The notes: generated by a model from the sequence alone, not told the origin. Shown: positions 9,109-18,825, counted from the stretch's first letter. The stretch: DNA of 64,000 bases from Paracnuella aquatica (GCF_003332885.2 NZ_QOWJ01000004.1:186001-250000), one strand, 5' to 3'. Numbers and translations: made by a program.

Positions 9109-10143
9109 ATGAAAAAATATCTATTGCTATTTGCGTTGCAATCAGCCGCTATGTTATCCAATGCACAAGCCGGTTTTACCCTCGTGGAAAAGGCCGGTGA
9201 AAAACAGGTGGACGTGTTGCTCAACGGCAACCTGCTTACCTCCTACCGCTACCAGGATTCGGTGAAAAAACCGTTTTTATGGCCGATCAAAACCCTTGAT
9301 GGCATCACGGTTACCCGTGGTTTTCCGCTCGATCCAAAACCCGGCGAACGCACCGACCACCCGCACCACGTAGGCTTATGGATGAACTATGAATCGGTGA
9401 ATGGACTGGACTTTTGGAACCACTCCACTGCCATTCCTTTCGAGCAGCGCCATAAGTATGGTACCATCATCCACGATAAGATTGTACGCAAGGAAAACGG
9501 CCGCGACAAGGCTTCAATTGTTTCCACGGCACGCTGGGTACGCCCCGATGGTAAGGAACTGTTGCAGGAGCAAACAGCGCACAGTTTTCATACAAAGGGC
9601 GGGCAACTGTTTATAGACCGTACCACCACGCTTACCGCAAAAGACATCACTGTTGATTTTAAAGATGTAAAAGATGGTTTTTTCGCCATCCGCGTGGCCC
9701 GCGAGTTGGAGCTACCATCGCAGCAGGCCGATATTTTTGTAGACGGCAACGGCAATAAAACCGAAGTGCCCAAAGTAAACAATGAAGGTGTGACCGGCAA
9801 CTACCTCACCAGCGAAGGCGTACAGGGCGATGATGCCTGGAGCACCCGCGGCCGCTGGACTTTACTCACCGGGAAAAAAGACGGCAAAGATGTGGCCATC
9901 GGCATACTCGACCATCCCTCCAATGTGGGCTACCCGGCTTACCGGCATGCCCGGGGTTATGGATTATTTGCCATCAACCCATTGGGACAAAAAGTGTTCA
10001 GCAATGGAAAAGAAGAACTCAATTTGTCGCTGAAACCCGGCCAGTCCACAACGTTTCGCTACCGCGTAGTGGTGGCATCCGGCAAGCCGTTGGTGGCTGC
10101 TGAAATGAACCAATTGGCTGATGCATTTGCAAAAGAAAAATAG
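9109..10143 (+). CDS. Exported PmoA-like protein (DUF6807)
   Basis: 344 residues with a signal peptide ending near SNAQA. The body matches the PmoA-like family (PF14100) by the motifs TRGFPLDPKPGERTDHPHH, GLWMNYESVNGLDFWN and the late GILDHPSNVGYPAYRHARGYG segment. The conserved histidine/aspartate set (RTDHPHHVG) looks like a metal or ligand site. Despite the old name methane oxygenase PmoA, members in Bacteroidota sit in carbohydrate loci, and no methane chemistry is implied. It is the last gene of the plus-strand set and is followed by a strong bidirectional terminator. The exact reaction is unknown. Confidence 0.88.
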   Translation: MKKYLLLFALQSAAMLSNAQAGFTLVEKAGEKQVDVLLNGNLLTSYRYQDSVKKPFLWPIKTLDGITVTRGFPLDPKPGERTDHPHHVGLWMNYESVNGLDFWNHSTAIPFEQRHKYGTIIHDKIVRKENGRDKASIVSTARWVRPDGKELLQEQTAHSFHTKGGQLFIDRTTTLTAKDITVDFKDVKDGFFAIRVARELELPSQQADIFVDGNGNKTEVPKVNNEGVTGNYLTSEGVQGDDAWSTRGRWTLLTGKKDGKDVAIGILDHPSNVGYPAYRHARGYGLFAINPLGQKVFSNGKEELNLSLKPGQSTTFRYRVVVASGKPLVAAEMNQLADAFAKEK

Positions 10144-10161
10144 AAGTAATTGTTTTAGGTA

Positions 10162-10201
10162 AAATAAAAAAGGATGCAGGTAACTGCATCCTTTTTTATT
10201 T
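10162..10201. terminator. Bidirectional terminator between convergent genes
   Basis: A perfect 18-bp stem (10162-10179 with 10184-10201) closes a GTAA loop. The A-rich 5' arm and T-rich 3' arm give a U-tract in both directions. It serves the PmoA-like gene on plus and the second oxidoreductase gene on minus. Confidence 0.88.
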
Positions 10202-10253
10202 AATTGATGATCGCTTCAATCAACGATTGATCATCCATTTTCTCAACGCTTGT

Positions 10254-11624
10254 TTATCTATTTTGTCCAAACGGATGTACCCATGGCTTGCGATAACTGC
10301 GGGCCAGTAAGGCGGTGGCTTCCGCATCGCCCAGTATTTTTTTACTAACCGGGTCGTAAGCAAGCGGGCGGCCCAGTTGCATGCTCATGTTGGCCAGGAT
10401 GCAACTAGCCGATGAAATATGTCCCTGTTCAATATCGGCAACCGGCCGGCTACCGGCCTGGATGGCTGCCAGAAAATCTCGCATATGGGCCCTTGTGGCG
10501 GGTGCCGCATGCAGTTCAATCCTCGGCTCTTTCAAGTCTTCGGGGTATTGTTCCCGTTCGTACACCACATCTTTTTTGATGCGCTGTCCACCTGCACCAA
10601 CCGGGATAAATTCCCATTTATGCACATCGGCTTTTAGTGTTCCTTTGTCGCCATGCAGCATGAAAGCCCATGGGTATTCGGGATCGGAAGGATTGCCCCA
10701 AGCACGCTGCTCCCACACGCAGTCCAGGCCATCGTATTTAAACACGGCGGTTTGTGTATCGGGTGTGTTGCTTTTGCCTGCTTTATCTACATAAATGCCA
10801 CCGGTTGACCAGACGGATGTTGGCCAACCCAGCCCCAGCATCCACCGCACCGAATCGAACATGTGCACACACATATCGCCCATGATGCCGTTGCAGTATT
10901 CCATAAAAGTGCGCCACCAGCCGCCGTGCGGCAGTTTATCAAAAGGCCGGAGCGGTGCAGGGCCGGTCCACATTTCATAATCGAAATGTGCAGGCACGGG
11001 CTGAACCGGCGGATTCCCATTTGCCCGCATGGGATAAAAACAACACATTTCCACATGGTGTACTTTGCCCAACAAGCCGGCGTCAACAATGGTCTTTTTT
11101 GCATCCACCAGGTGCGGCGTGCTGCGGCGTTGAGTTCCTATTTGCACCACGCGGTTGTGCCGGCGTGCAGCGGCAAGAATGGCCTCTCCTTCCAGCACAT
11201 CTACCGATACCGGTTTTTGCAGGTACACATGTGCTCCGCTCTTAATGGCGTCGATCGCCATCAACGCATGCCAATGATCGGGGGTACCAATGAGCACGAT
11301 GTCGAGTTTATTTTCGGCTAGCATTTGCCGGTAGTCAGCATAGAGCTTCGGCGTTTTGCGTGATGCCTGTCGCTGCGCCACCATCGCACCAGCTTCTTCG
11401 AGGTGGTTGCGGTCTACATCGCACAAGGCCACCACTTCCACCGGCGCTACCTGGATTAGCCGGAACAGGTCGCTTTTACCATACCAGCCGGTACCAATCA
11501 GGCCTACGCGGTGGTTGCGTTGCAGCGGTGCGGTGCCCAGCCCGCTGGCGTGCAATGCAGACAAAGTGAGTGCTGCGGCTGCGCCTTTCAGCAGGTGCCG
11601 CCGGTGTAGTAAATGTGCAGGCAT
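10254..11624 (-). CDS. Second exported Gfo/Idh/MocA family oxidoreductase
   Basis: 456 residues from an ATG. The N-terminus LHRRHLLKGAAAALTLSAL looks like a twin-arginine signal. The Rossmann fold is clearer than in the 7712 paralogue: VGLIGTGWYGKSD, VVALCDVDRNHLEE, DIVLIGTPDHWHA and VYLQKPVSVDV, where QKP replaces the usual EKP. The C-terminal domain includes MGDMCVHMFDSVRWMLGLG. It converges on the DUF1080/oxidoreductase/PmoA group and shares its terminator. Together the two oxidoreductases could act at different positions or in opposite directions on a sugar. The substrate and redox partner are not visible. Confidence 0.9.
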   Translation of the reverse strand: MPAHLLHRRHLLKGAAAALTLSALHASGLGTAPLQRNHRVGLIGTGWYGKSDLFRLIQVAPVEVVALCDVDRNHLEEAGAMVAQRQASRKTPKLYADYRQMLAENKLDIVLIGTPDHWHALMAIDAIKSGAHVYLQKPVSVDVLEGEAILAAARRHNRVVQIGTQRRSTPHLVDAKKTIVDAGLLGKVHHVEMCCFYPMRANGNPPVQPVPAHFDYEMWTGPAPLRPFDKLPHGGWWRTFMEYCNGIMGDMCVHMFDSVRWMLGLGWPTSVWSTGGIYVDKAGKSNTPDTQTAVFKYDGLDCVWEQRAWGNPSDPEYPWAFMLHGDKGTLKADVHKWEFIPVGAGGQRIKKDVVYEREQYPEDLKEPRIELHAAPATRAHMRDFLAAIQAGSRPVADIEQGHISSASCILANMSMQLGRPLAYDPVSKKILGDAEATALLARSYRKPWVHPFGQNR

Positions 11625-11745
11625 GGCAAACGTTTATTTGGGAAAATAAACAATAATAAACATGCAGCGGCATTTGAATAAGGTAGGCATTCTAAATCTT
11701 CACATCTCGCTTTGAGCAGTGCTTTTCACCAAATGTTTTTGCAAT

Positions 11746-11770
11746 AAAAAAAGCCTGTTGTACAACAGGC
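11746..11770 (-). terminator. Intrinsic terminator after the receiver-domain gene
   Basis: A perfect 18-bp palindrome, GCCTGTTGTACAACAGGC (11753-11770), is followed on the minus strand by seven T residues. It lies about 130 bp past the response-regulator stop codon. Confidence 0.75.
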
Positions 11771-11900
11771 CTGAATATGCTGACTATGACTTGATGATTT
11801 TTTTACGAAGCACATATGCTGGCCGCAGTTCAGTGGCCCCAATTAATATTTTTTCCTTGCACGCTTTGCTTAAACACAACACTTAAAACGATCATGCTAA

Positions 11901-12323
11901 CTACAGCCTTTTCGGGTGTTGCGAATGTTTCCAATACCCAACAATTGTGGCGAGTGTTTCACACAGATCTTCAAACTTGTTCGACTTGAAAAAGAAGCCC
12001 TGCGCCGGCAGGTCGTATGCATGCCGGATCTGTTTTTCGGACGCATGGTTGGACCAAAAAATAAAGGGAACACTTTTATAACGCACCGTTTCATCTTCCA
12101 TCAGTTTGATGCGCACCTCAAAGCCATTTGAGCCGGACAGGTTTACATCGCACAAAATAAAAAACGGCGACACGGAGGTTTCATGCAGGTGGTTGATGAG
12201 CTCATCGCCAGTTTTAAAAAAGATGAATTCGTTTCGGATATCGAGCTTTTCTGCTGCTTCGCGGATCATTTCCTGATCGTCGAGGTCATCGTCTAAAACC
12301 AATACCGGGTTTTCTTGCTGCAT
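11901..12323 (-). CDS. Stand-alone receiver-domain response regulator
   Basis: 140 residues from the ATG at 12323; a TTG three codons upstream (12332) is a weaker option. It is a single CheY-like receiver domain with no output domain. The acidic cluster LDDDLDD lies at the N-terminus, the acceptor is the aspartate of ILCDVNLSG (about residue 59), the switch serine is in FWSNHAS, and the conserved lysine is in FFFKSN. Such small receivers are common in Bacteroidota, often working with hybrid or PAS kinases through protein contacts. No kinase gene is adjacent, so the partner is unknown. Confidence 0.88.
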   Translation of the reverse strand: MQQENPVLVLDDDLDDQEMIREAAEKLDIRNEFIFFKTGDELINHLHETSVSPFFILCDVNLSGSNGFEVRIKLMEDETVRYKSVPFIFWSNHASEKQIRHAYDLPAQGFFFKSNKFEDLCETLATIVGYWKHSQHPKRL

Positions 12324-12678
12324 ACACTTCAAGGGGTTTTGGCTCCTATTTATCTAAAAGCAGGCCACATAAAAAAAGCCCGGTGAGAACACCAGGCCGC
12401 AACCAAAACTAACTGCTTATGAGAATAAGCATTAGCAATATAGTCATTTTTCAATTGCGCAGACAAAAAAGTATACAAACTGTTATTTTTTTACACGCAT
12501 CATTAGCTTGCTTCTTTATCTCACAATTGCAACAAAGCGGCTACAACATTTATGTTCAATTGCTTATACATTCATTAATTGATGAGCAAACATTAAAACC
12601 GGCGCGAAAAATTTTTTCCTGCTGCTGCGCTTGATTGTGCTTTTTTAGTGCTTTTGTGCCGGGCCGAAGCATTTTTAT
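12324..12678. other. Intergenic region, 355 bp
   Basis: This AT-rich stretch lies between the receiver gene and the efflux adaptor gene, both on minus. It holds a terminator-like hairpin at 12371-12397. I see no convincing gene; a 71-codon open frame at 12419-12634 lacks family features. Confidence 0.5.
12371..12397 (-). terminator. Probable terminator of the efflux operon
   Basis: On minus, GGC-GGT pairs with ACC-GCC around a small loop, followed by seven T residues (12371-12377). The stem is interrupted by one mismatch and lies about 280 bp past the adaptor stop, so confidence is moderate. Confidence 0.5.
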
Positions 12679-13812
12679 TTACTCGTCTTCGCTCTTATTG
12701 TGCAGCTTCATCAGCGCAGCGTAGGCATTTTTTACAATGATGTTTTGTTCCAGCAATGAAACATTTTGTGTGTTCAGTTCTACAAGCCCGTCTTTTTTGG
12801 CCCCGGTTTGCACCGGTGTCATTTCAAAGCGGCCCGTGCCTTGTTGCACAAAAATAAATTCCCCGGCACCAAAGCGTACCACGGCCTCTTCGGGCACCAC
12901 GGTAGCCATCCGGTTGCTCAGGTCCACCGCTGCATTCATAAACATTCCGGGCGCCAATTTGGCCGCAGCGCCGGTAAAATCGCAATGCACTTCGGCACTG
13001 CGGTTGGCATCGAGGGTGCGGCCCACATAATGCACTTTGGCGCTGTACACCTTGCCGGTATCCGACGTAAGAAACGCAGTTACATTCTGGCCGGGCTGTA
13101 CCAGCGGCAGGTCGCGTTCAAAAATATTAAGGGTTAGGTGCACATCGGCCGGGTCCACAATTTCAAACAACACATCGGTTGGTCCCACGTACTTGCCGCG
13201 GTTTACATTTACAGCCGTTACATAGCCACTTATAGGCGCATACAATTGCACCGACCGGCTGATGTTGCCCTCACTCAACCGTGCCGGGTTGATGCCAATG
13301 AGCAGCAGTTTTTCTTTCAATGCCTGCGCAGAAATCCGCTCAGTGCGGTAGTCCGATGCGGTTTGCTCAAACAATTTGTCGCTGGTTGTTTTTGTTTCGT
13401 TGAGGGCACGTTGCCGGTTGTATTCTTTTTCCAAGAACTGGAGCCGCGACCGCGCAGTAAGGTAATCCTGCTGCAGTTGCACAAATGCCGGATCCTGCAG
13501 TGTGGCCAGCACCTGCCCTTTACGCACCTGCATGCCCGGGATCAGGTTGGTGGCTGCAATATATCCGCCCAGCGGAAACGAAACAGTGACCATGTTTTGC
13601 GGCGGCGCTTCCACCACGCCATTTACCTGCAGGGTGGCCTGCATCATTTGCCGGGTTGGTTTGCCGGTGGCAATGCCTGCCGATGTTAACTGGGCCGGTG
13701 TAAGGGTAACAATGTTTTCGCCTGCTTCGGCGGCGGGCTCCTGCGGTGCTTCGGTTTTGGCGGTGCAGGCAACAGCAAACAACAAGGTGGTATAAATCAA
13801 ATTCCGGGTCAT
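12679..13812 (-). CDS. RND efflux periplasmic adaptor lipoprotein (CzcB-like)
   Basis: 377 residues. The N-terminus carries a lipobox-like sequence (LLFAVACTAK) with the acylated cysteine at about residue 16, so the protein is probably a lipoprotein. It follows the membrane-fusion-protein plan: an early lipoyl/barrel half (VTVSFPLGGYIAATNLIPGMQVRKGQVLATL), a helical hairpin (about 110-180, QDYLTARSRLQFLEKEYNRQ), a return lipoyl half (LYAPISGYVTAVNVNRGKYV) and beta domains to the end. It links the inner-membrane RND pump to the outer-membrane channel. It lies 87 bp downstream of the pump-channel fusion gene in the same operon. Heavy-metal export (Co/Zn/Cd or Cu/Ag) is the family role; the ion is not resolved. 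Confidence 0.92.
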   Translation of the reverse strand: MTRNLIYTTLLFAVACTAKTEAPQEPAAEAGENIVTLTPAQLTSAGIATGKPTRQMMQATLQVNGVVEAPPQNMVTVSFPLGGYIAATNLIPGMQVRKGQVLATLQDPAFVQLQQDYLTARSRLQFLEKEYNRQRALNETKTTSDKLFEQTASDYRTERISAQALKEKLLLIGINPARLSEGNISRSVQLYAPISGYVTAVNVNRGKYVGPTDVLFEIVDPADVHLTLNIFERDLPLVQPGQNVTAFLTSDTGKVYSAKVHYVGRTLDANRSAEVHCDFTGAAAKLAPGMFMNAAVDLSNRMATVVPEEAVVRFGAGEFIFVQQGTGRFEMTPVQTGAKKDGLVELNTQNVSLLEQNIIVKNAYAALMKLHNKSEDE

Positions 13813-13899
13813 GATTGGTATTTATGGAGCTGCAAATGGTTTGTGCAACAAGAAAATTGATGGCAGCATTGTAAGCACAAAATATCTGCAGCTGCTTTT

Positions 13900-16800
13900 T
13901 TAAAATTGAGGGTGATAGGATTGCAATTCAATCAGGTTGGTGTTCCATTCCTGCACAGCATCTAGGTAACCTGCACGCAGCCCAATGGCCTGGTTGATGA
14001 GCAATATCCATTCGAGGTACGAAATATCGCCGCCGTTGAATTGCAGCGTGGCATGCTGCTCCAGCACATCGGCCTGCTTTAGTGCAGCCGTCTGGTAGTA
14101 CCGGATGGTTTGCCGTGCTTTTTCGTGCTGCTGCCACAATTGGCGCAACTGCACCCGGTGCTGCAACAGCGCATTTTGATAAGCCGCACGGGCTGCATCA
14201 AAACGGGTTTGCCCAGCCGCAATCCGGGCCTTTACTGCACCGGCAAACAGCGGCACCGTAATGCCGGCCTGAACGGCCGAAAACCGTTGGCCCTGTGTAA
14301 ACGACTGCTCAGTACCATTGAGTTTTTGCGTACCGGCAAACGACTGGTTGCTATAGCCTACACTAATCTGCGGCAGGAGAGCACTGCGGGCCACCTGCCA
14401 TTCGCTCAACTGCACTTGCTGCTGTTGGCGGAGCAGTTCAACGGCAGGGTAACGCACCAGAAAAGCAGTATCCGGCATATTTAATTCGTTGCGCAAAGCG
14501 GGTTCGGCCGCTGGTTCCACCATGGTGCCTGAATTCATCCAAAAGCTCAATGCCGTTTGCAGCACGCCCCAATCGGCTTCGAGGCGGGCCAACTGGTTGG
14601 CCACCTGCTGCCGCTGCGATTCGGCTGCGGTTTTTTCTACAATGTTCGCATCACCCACACGGAACCGCTCTTCCTGCCGGGCCAGGAAACGGGCAAAAAG
14701 CGAATCGGAACGGGTCAGTAGTTTGCGGCGTTCCTGCAGCACCAGCATTTGGTAGTATAGTTGCGTTACATTTTTTTTGATCTCCAAAGCAGTTACCTGC
14801 TGTTGTGCGCCACTGGCCGCTGTTTGGGCTTGCAGCAATTGGCGGTTGCGGCGGTACACCACCGGGAATGCAATGGACTGCGCAATGTTCAACCGCGAAT
14901 CGTTGATCGGCGAGTTTACTTTCCCATACTCCGCTAAAATGTTTGCTGGTGCAATATCTACTGCCGATTTTTCCAGCTGCCTAGAAGCCCTTGTTTGCAG
15001 CGCAGCGCTTTGCAGCGACAGGCTATTTTTCATTGCAGTATCAATCGCAGCGTTCAACGTCATAGGCTGCTGCGCAAACAATTGGCTTGCGCCCAACAGG
15101 CAAAATGCAATGGTCATCACCAGGCCTTTACCGCCGCCATCTTTGCGGTGCCGCATCTGGAAAAAGCTGCGGTACAGCACCGGCAACACCAGCAGGGTAA
15201 GCAACGTAGCGGTGATCAGTCCACCGATTACTACGGTAGCCAGCGGACGCTGCACTTCGGCACCGGCGCCATTGCTGAGGGCCATGGGCAAAAATCCCAG
15301 CGACGCCACTGCTGCCGTCATCAACACAGGGCGCAGCCGCGTATGCGTACCCGCAAGTATGCGTTCATCAATATCATTCATACCCGCTTTTTTAAGATTA
15401 TTGAATTCGGAAATAAGCACAATGCCATTGAGCACGGCCACGCCAAACAAGGCAATAAAACCAACCCCTGCCGAAATGGAAAACGGCATATCGCGCAGCC
15501 AAAGCGCCAGCACGCCACCAATAGCCGAAAGCGGAATGGCCGTGTAAATAAGCAGGCCTTGCGGTATAGAGCCAAAAGCAAAATAGAGCAGTATAAAAAT
15601 AAGCAGCAGGGAAAGTGGAACGGCAATGGCTAAGCGCTTTTTCGCGGCCACCAGGTTTTCGAACTGGCCGCCGTACGAAACCGAATAGCCGGGCGGCAAC
15701 TTGATGCCCCGTTCTATTTTTTGCTGCAACTCCTCCACCACGCTTTGCACATCTCTGCCGCGGACATTGAAGCCCACCGTAATGCGGCGTTGTGCATTTT
15801 CACGTTGGATCTGGTTGGGCCCCACTTTTATCTGCACATCGGCCACCTGGTACAGGGGCACCTGTGCGCCGGAGGGTGTGGCCACCAGCAGGTTGCGCAC
15901 ATCTTCCACATCTTGCCGCGATGTTCCTTCGAGGCGCACCACCAGGTCGAAGCGGCGCTCATTTTCATACACCTGACCACTCACTGCACCGGCAAACGCA
16001 GATTGCAATACGCGGTTTATTTCCTGCACCGACAGGCCGTATTGCGCCAGCGCCGCCCGGTTGTATTGCACCACTATTTGCGGCATACCGGTTTGTGTTT
16101 CCACGTACAGGTCGCGGGCACCATCAACCGTGCCGGCCAGGCGGCCCACCCGCTCGGCATAAAGTGCCAGGGTATCGAGGTCTTCGCCAAATATTTTGCA
16201 CACCACATCCTGCCGGCTGCCGGTCATTAATTCATTAAAACGCATTTGCACCGGAAACTGAAAACCCACCGTTACGCCGGGCACCACGGCCAGCTCGTGG
16301 CTCATTTTCTCGGCCAGTTCATCAAAGCTTTTGGCTGAAGTCCATTCGTCTTTGTCTTTTAAAATCACCATCATATCCGATGCTTCCATGGGCATGGGAT
16401 CGGTGGGAATTTCACCGCTGCCAATTTTGGTAACCACCTTTTCTATTTCGGGGAATTTTTTTAATAAAATACCCACGGTTTGCTGCGTAGCCTCGATGGT
16501 TGTGGTGAGCGACGAGCCGGTAAGCACCCGGGTGTCCACGGCAAAATCGCCTTCTTCCAGTTCGGGGATAAATTCGCCGCCAAGGGTGGACAGAATCAAT
16601 ACGGCCCCTACAAACAACGCAACGGCGGTACCCATCACCACTTTCGGCGCAGCCAAGGCTCGTAACAATACTTTGCGGTACCACTTTTCCAGCACATTCA
16701 TCATGCGGTCGGCCAGGGTGAGTTTATGCGAGATTTTTTTACTCAATACCAAGGTGCTCATCATGGGCACATAGGTAAGCGATAACAAAAACGCACCGGT

Positions 16801-18258
16801 AATGGCAAAAGCCACCGTTTGCGCCATCGGTTTGAACATTTTGCCTTCAATACCCTGCAGCGACAAAATGGGCAGGTACACAATCAGGATAATGACCTGG
16901 CCAAACACCGCGGCATTCATCATGCGGCTGGCCGACTGCTGCACCGAATCGTCCATTTGCTTTTGCGTAAGCCGTTGGCCGGGTGTAAATTCTTTGCTCG
17001 TATGCAGCCGGTGCATCACCGATTCGACAATGATCACTGCACCGTCTACAATCAATCCAAAATCAAGCGCCCCCAGGCTCATAAGGTTGCCGCTGACGCC
17101 AAACACATTCATCAGGGAAATGGCAAACAACATGGACAGCGGAATGACCGAAGCCACCAGCAAGCCGGCCCGAAGGTTGCCCAAGAACAACACCAGCACC
17201 ACCACCACGATCAGGGCGCCTTCGGCCAGGTTGCGTTCCACCGTGGAAATGGCGTGGTTCACCATTTTGGTGCGGTCCAAAAATGCTTCGATGGTAATGC
17301 CTTCCGGCAGCGTTTTCTTAATTTCTTCAATTCGGCTTTTTACGTTCTTGATCACTGCCGATGAGTTCTCGCCTTTTAGCATCATCACCACTGCACCAGC
17401 CACTTCGCCTTTGTCGTTGTAGGTCATGGCGCCGTAGCGGGTAGCGGCACCCAATTGCACCGAGCCGATGTGGCGGACGAGCAACGGCGAGCCGCCCGGG
17501 TTGTTTTTTACAACAATGTTCTCGAGGTCCTGTTGTGTGGTCACCAAACCTTCGCTGCGGATAAAGAGGACAGCCGGCCCTTTTTCAATGTAAGCACCGC
17601 CGGTGTTGCTGTTATTTGCCTCCAGCGCACTGAACACGTCTGAAATGGTAATGCCGTACGATTTTAACTGCGCCGTATTTACCGCCACTTCGTACTGCTT
17701 CAGCTCACCGCCAAACGAACTAACATCGGCTACGCCGGGTGTACCCAAAAGCTGGCGGCGTACAATCCAGTCCTGCACGGTGCGCAACTCCATGGGTGTC
17801 CACTTGCCTTCGTAACCTTTTTTGGGCCGCACCACGTATTGAAATATTTCGCCGAGACCGGTGGTTACAGGCCCCATTTCCGGAGTACCGAGTCCTGGCG
17901 GAATTTGCACACCCTGCAGCCGTTCGCTTACCTGCTGACGGGCCCAGTACACATCGGTTTCATCGTCGAACACAATGGTAATAAGCGACAGCCCGAAGCG
18001 GGAAAAAGAACGCTGTTCAATGATGCCCGGGATGTTGCGGGTGACCTGCTCAATGGGAAATGTAATGAGGCGTTCGATATCGGCGGCACCCAATGCAGGC
18101 GATGAGGTAATGACCAGCACCTGGTTGTTGGTGATATCCGGCACAGCATCGATGGGCATGCGGGTGGTGTTGTACACGCCCCAGCCCACCATTGCCAGTA
18201 CCATCAATCCTACAATCAGTTTATTGCGGATGGAAAACTGGATAATTTGATACAGCAT
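13900..18258 (-). CDS. CusA/CzcA-type RND pump fused to a TolC-like outer-membrane channel
   Basis: 1452 residues from the ATG at 18258, where the usual CzcA start (MLYQIIQFSIRNKLIV) begins; an upstream ATG at 18321 adds 21 atypical residues. Residues 1 to about 1040 form a complete heavy-metal RND transporter. The TM4 proton-relay motif GALDFGLIVDGAVIIVE carries both aspartates and the glutamate typical of the HME subfamily. From residue 1048 a second hydrophobic, signal-peptide-like segment (MTIAFCLLGASQLFAQ) leads into about 390 residues of outer-membrane efflux protein helices ending in LIELQSYHPQF. The chain therefore joins pump and exit duct. Such fusions are known in Bacteroidota. The adaptor gene follows and a small exported protein gene precedes it. 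Confidence 0.93.
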   Translation of the reverse strand: MLYQIIQFSIRNKLIVGLMVLAMVGWGVYNTTRMPIDAVPDITNNQVLVITSSPALGAADIERLITFPIEQVTRNIPGIIEQRSFSRFGLSLITIVFDDETDVYWARQQVSERLQGVQIPPGLGTPEMGPVTTGLGEIFQYVVRPKKGYEGKWTPMELRTVQDWIVRRQLLGTPGVADVSSFGGELKQYEVAVNTAQLKSYGITISDVFSALEANNSNTGGAYIEKGPAVLFIRSEGLVTTQQDLENIVVKNNPGGSPLLVRHIGSVQLGAATRYGAMTYNDKGEVAGAVVMMLKGENSSAVIKNVKSRIEEIKKTLPEGITIEAFLDRTKMVNHAISTVERNLAEGALIVVVVLVLFLGNLRAGLLVASVIPLSMLFAISLMNVFGVSGNLMSLGALDFGLIVDGAVIIVESVMHRLHTSKEFTPGQRLTQKQMDDSVQQSASRMMNAAVFGQVIILIVYLPILSLQGIEGKMFKPMAQTVAFAITGAFLLSLTYVPMMSTLVLSKKISHKLTLADRMMNVLEKWYRKVLLRALAAPKVVMGTAVALFVGAVLILSTLGGEFIPELEEGDFAVDTRVLTGSSLTTTIEATQQTVGILLKKFPEIEKVVTKIGSGEIPTDPMPMEASDMMVILKDKDEWTSAKSFDELAEKMSHELAVVPGVTVGFQFPVQMRFNELMTGSRQDVVCKIFGEDLDTLALYAERVGRLAGTVDGARDLYVETQTGMPQIVVQYNRAALAQYGLSVQEINRVLQSAFAGAVSGQVYENERRFDLVVRLEGTSRQDVEDVRNLLVATPSGAQVPLYQVADVQIKVGPNQIQRENAQRRITVGFNVRGRDVQSVVEELQQKIERGIKLPPGYSVSYGGQFENLVAAKKRLAIAVPLSLLLIFILLYFAFGSIPQGLLIYTAIPLSAIGGVLALWLRDMPFSISAGVGFIALFGVAVLNGIVLISEFNNLKKAGMNDIDERILAGTHTRLRPVLMTAAVASLGFLPMALSNGAGAEVQRPLATVVIGGLITATLLTLLVLPVLYRSFFQMRHRKDGGGKGLVMTIAFCLLGASQLFAQQPMTLNAAIDTAMKNSLSLQSAALQTRASRQLEKSAVDIAPANILAEYGKVNSPINDSRLNIAQSIAFPVVYRRNRQLLQAQTAASGAQQQVTALEIKKNVTQLYYQMLVLQERRKLLTRSDSLFARFLARQEERFRVGDANIVEKTAAESQRQQVANQLARLEADWGVLQTALSFWMNSGTMVEPAAEPALRNELNMPDTAFLVRYPAVELLRQQQQVQLSEWQVARSALLPQISVGYSNQSFAGTQKLNGTEQSFTQGQRFSAVQAGITVPLFAGAVKARIAAGQTRFDAARAAYQNALLQHRVQLRQLWQQHEKARQTIRYYQTAALKQADVLEQHATLQFNGGDISYLEWILLINQAIGLRAGYLDAVQEWNTNLIELQSYHPQF

Positions 18259-18430
18259 GAGAAAAGATGAGGAATGAATAGGAATAGGCCCGCAACAAAG
18301 CAGTATGGCTATTGCCACCATTTGTCCTATGCATTTTTAAAACATACAAAAAATGGCAAATGCCCACAACGCATGCATTTGTAAGCACAAATGATGTTGC
18401 GGTAAAAACCAGTAAAAAGGCGAAAAAGGA

Positions 18431-18808
18431 TTAGGCTCGCGGCGGCTGAAAAATATCCTGCAGGTAAGTGGCGGGCAGCCATTCGGAGTAGCGGCTCGAG
18501 CCCTGCTCACTGTTTTGCGGGGCTGGCAAAATGCCGATGTTGGGCTGCTCGGGCACAGCCAGCAATAGCGAGATTGAAGAAATGAAATGTGGTGTTTTAA
18601 ACGGCAGCTGCATGTCCCGTTCGTAATCGGGGTGGCGCTGCTCGCCGGCAAAATAATGCCGTTGTAAAAAGCTGAGGAAGTCCAAACCCTCGCCGGCCCT
18701 GTGTTCGCGGTAATGCTCCAGCAGCACAGGCAGCTTTACCAACTGGTATAGTTCCGTGTTGGTAGCCAGCATCAGCAGGAGGGCGAATATGGAAAACAGG
18801 CGGCGCAA
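18431..18808 (-). CDS. Small exported protein at the head of the metal-efflux operon
   Basis: 125 residues if the TTG at 18808 is used; no ATG exists upstream in frame, and the next internal ATG (codon 13) would remove most of the signal-like N-terminus MRRLFSIFALLLMLATNTE. A promoter-like TATCTTTG sits 17 bp before the TTG, so the mRNA leader would be very short. The middle has several histidines and acidic residues (LLEHYREHRAGEG, LQRHYFAGEQRHPDYERD). Position as first gene before the RND fusion suggests a periplasmic metal-binding or regulatory accessory, which is inference. I do not recognise a named family. Confidence 0.75.
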   Translation of the reverse strand: MRRLFSIFALLLMLATNTELYQLVKLPVLLEHYREHRAGEGLDFLSFLQRHYFAGEQRHPDYERDMQLPFKTPHFISSISLLLAVPEQPNIGILPAPQNSEQGSSRYSEWLPATYLQDIFQPPRA

Positions 18809-18825
18809 AAGGGTGTCTTCTGCCG

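Noticed and set aside
12419-12634. 71-codon open frame in the intergenic region
   Set aside because: AT-rich sequence, no promoter or family features, and likely chance.
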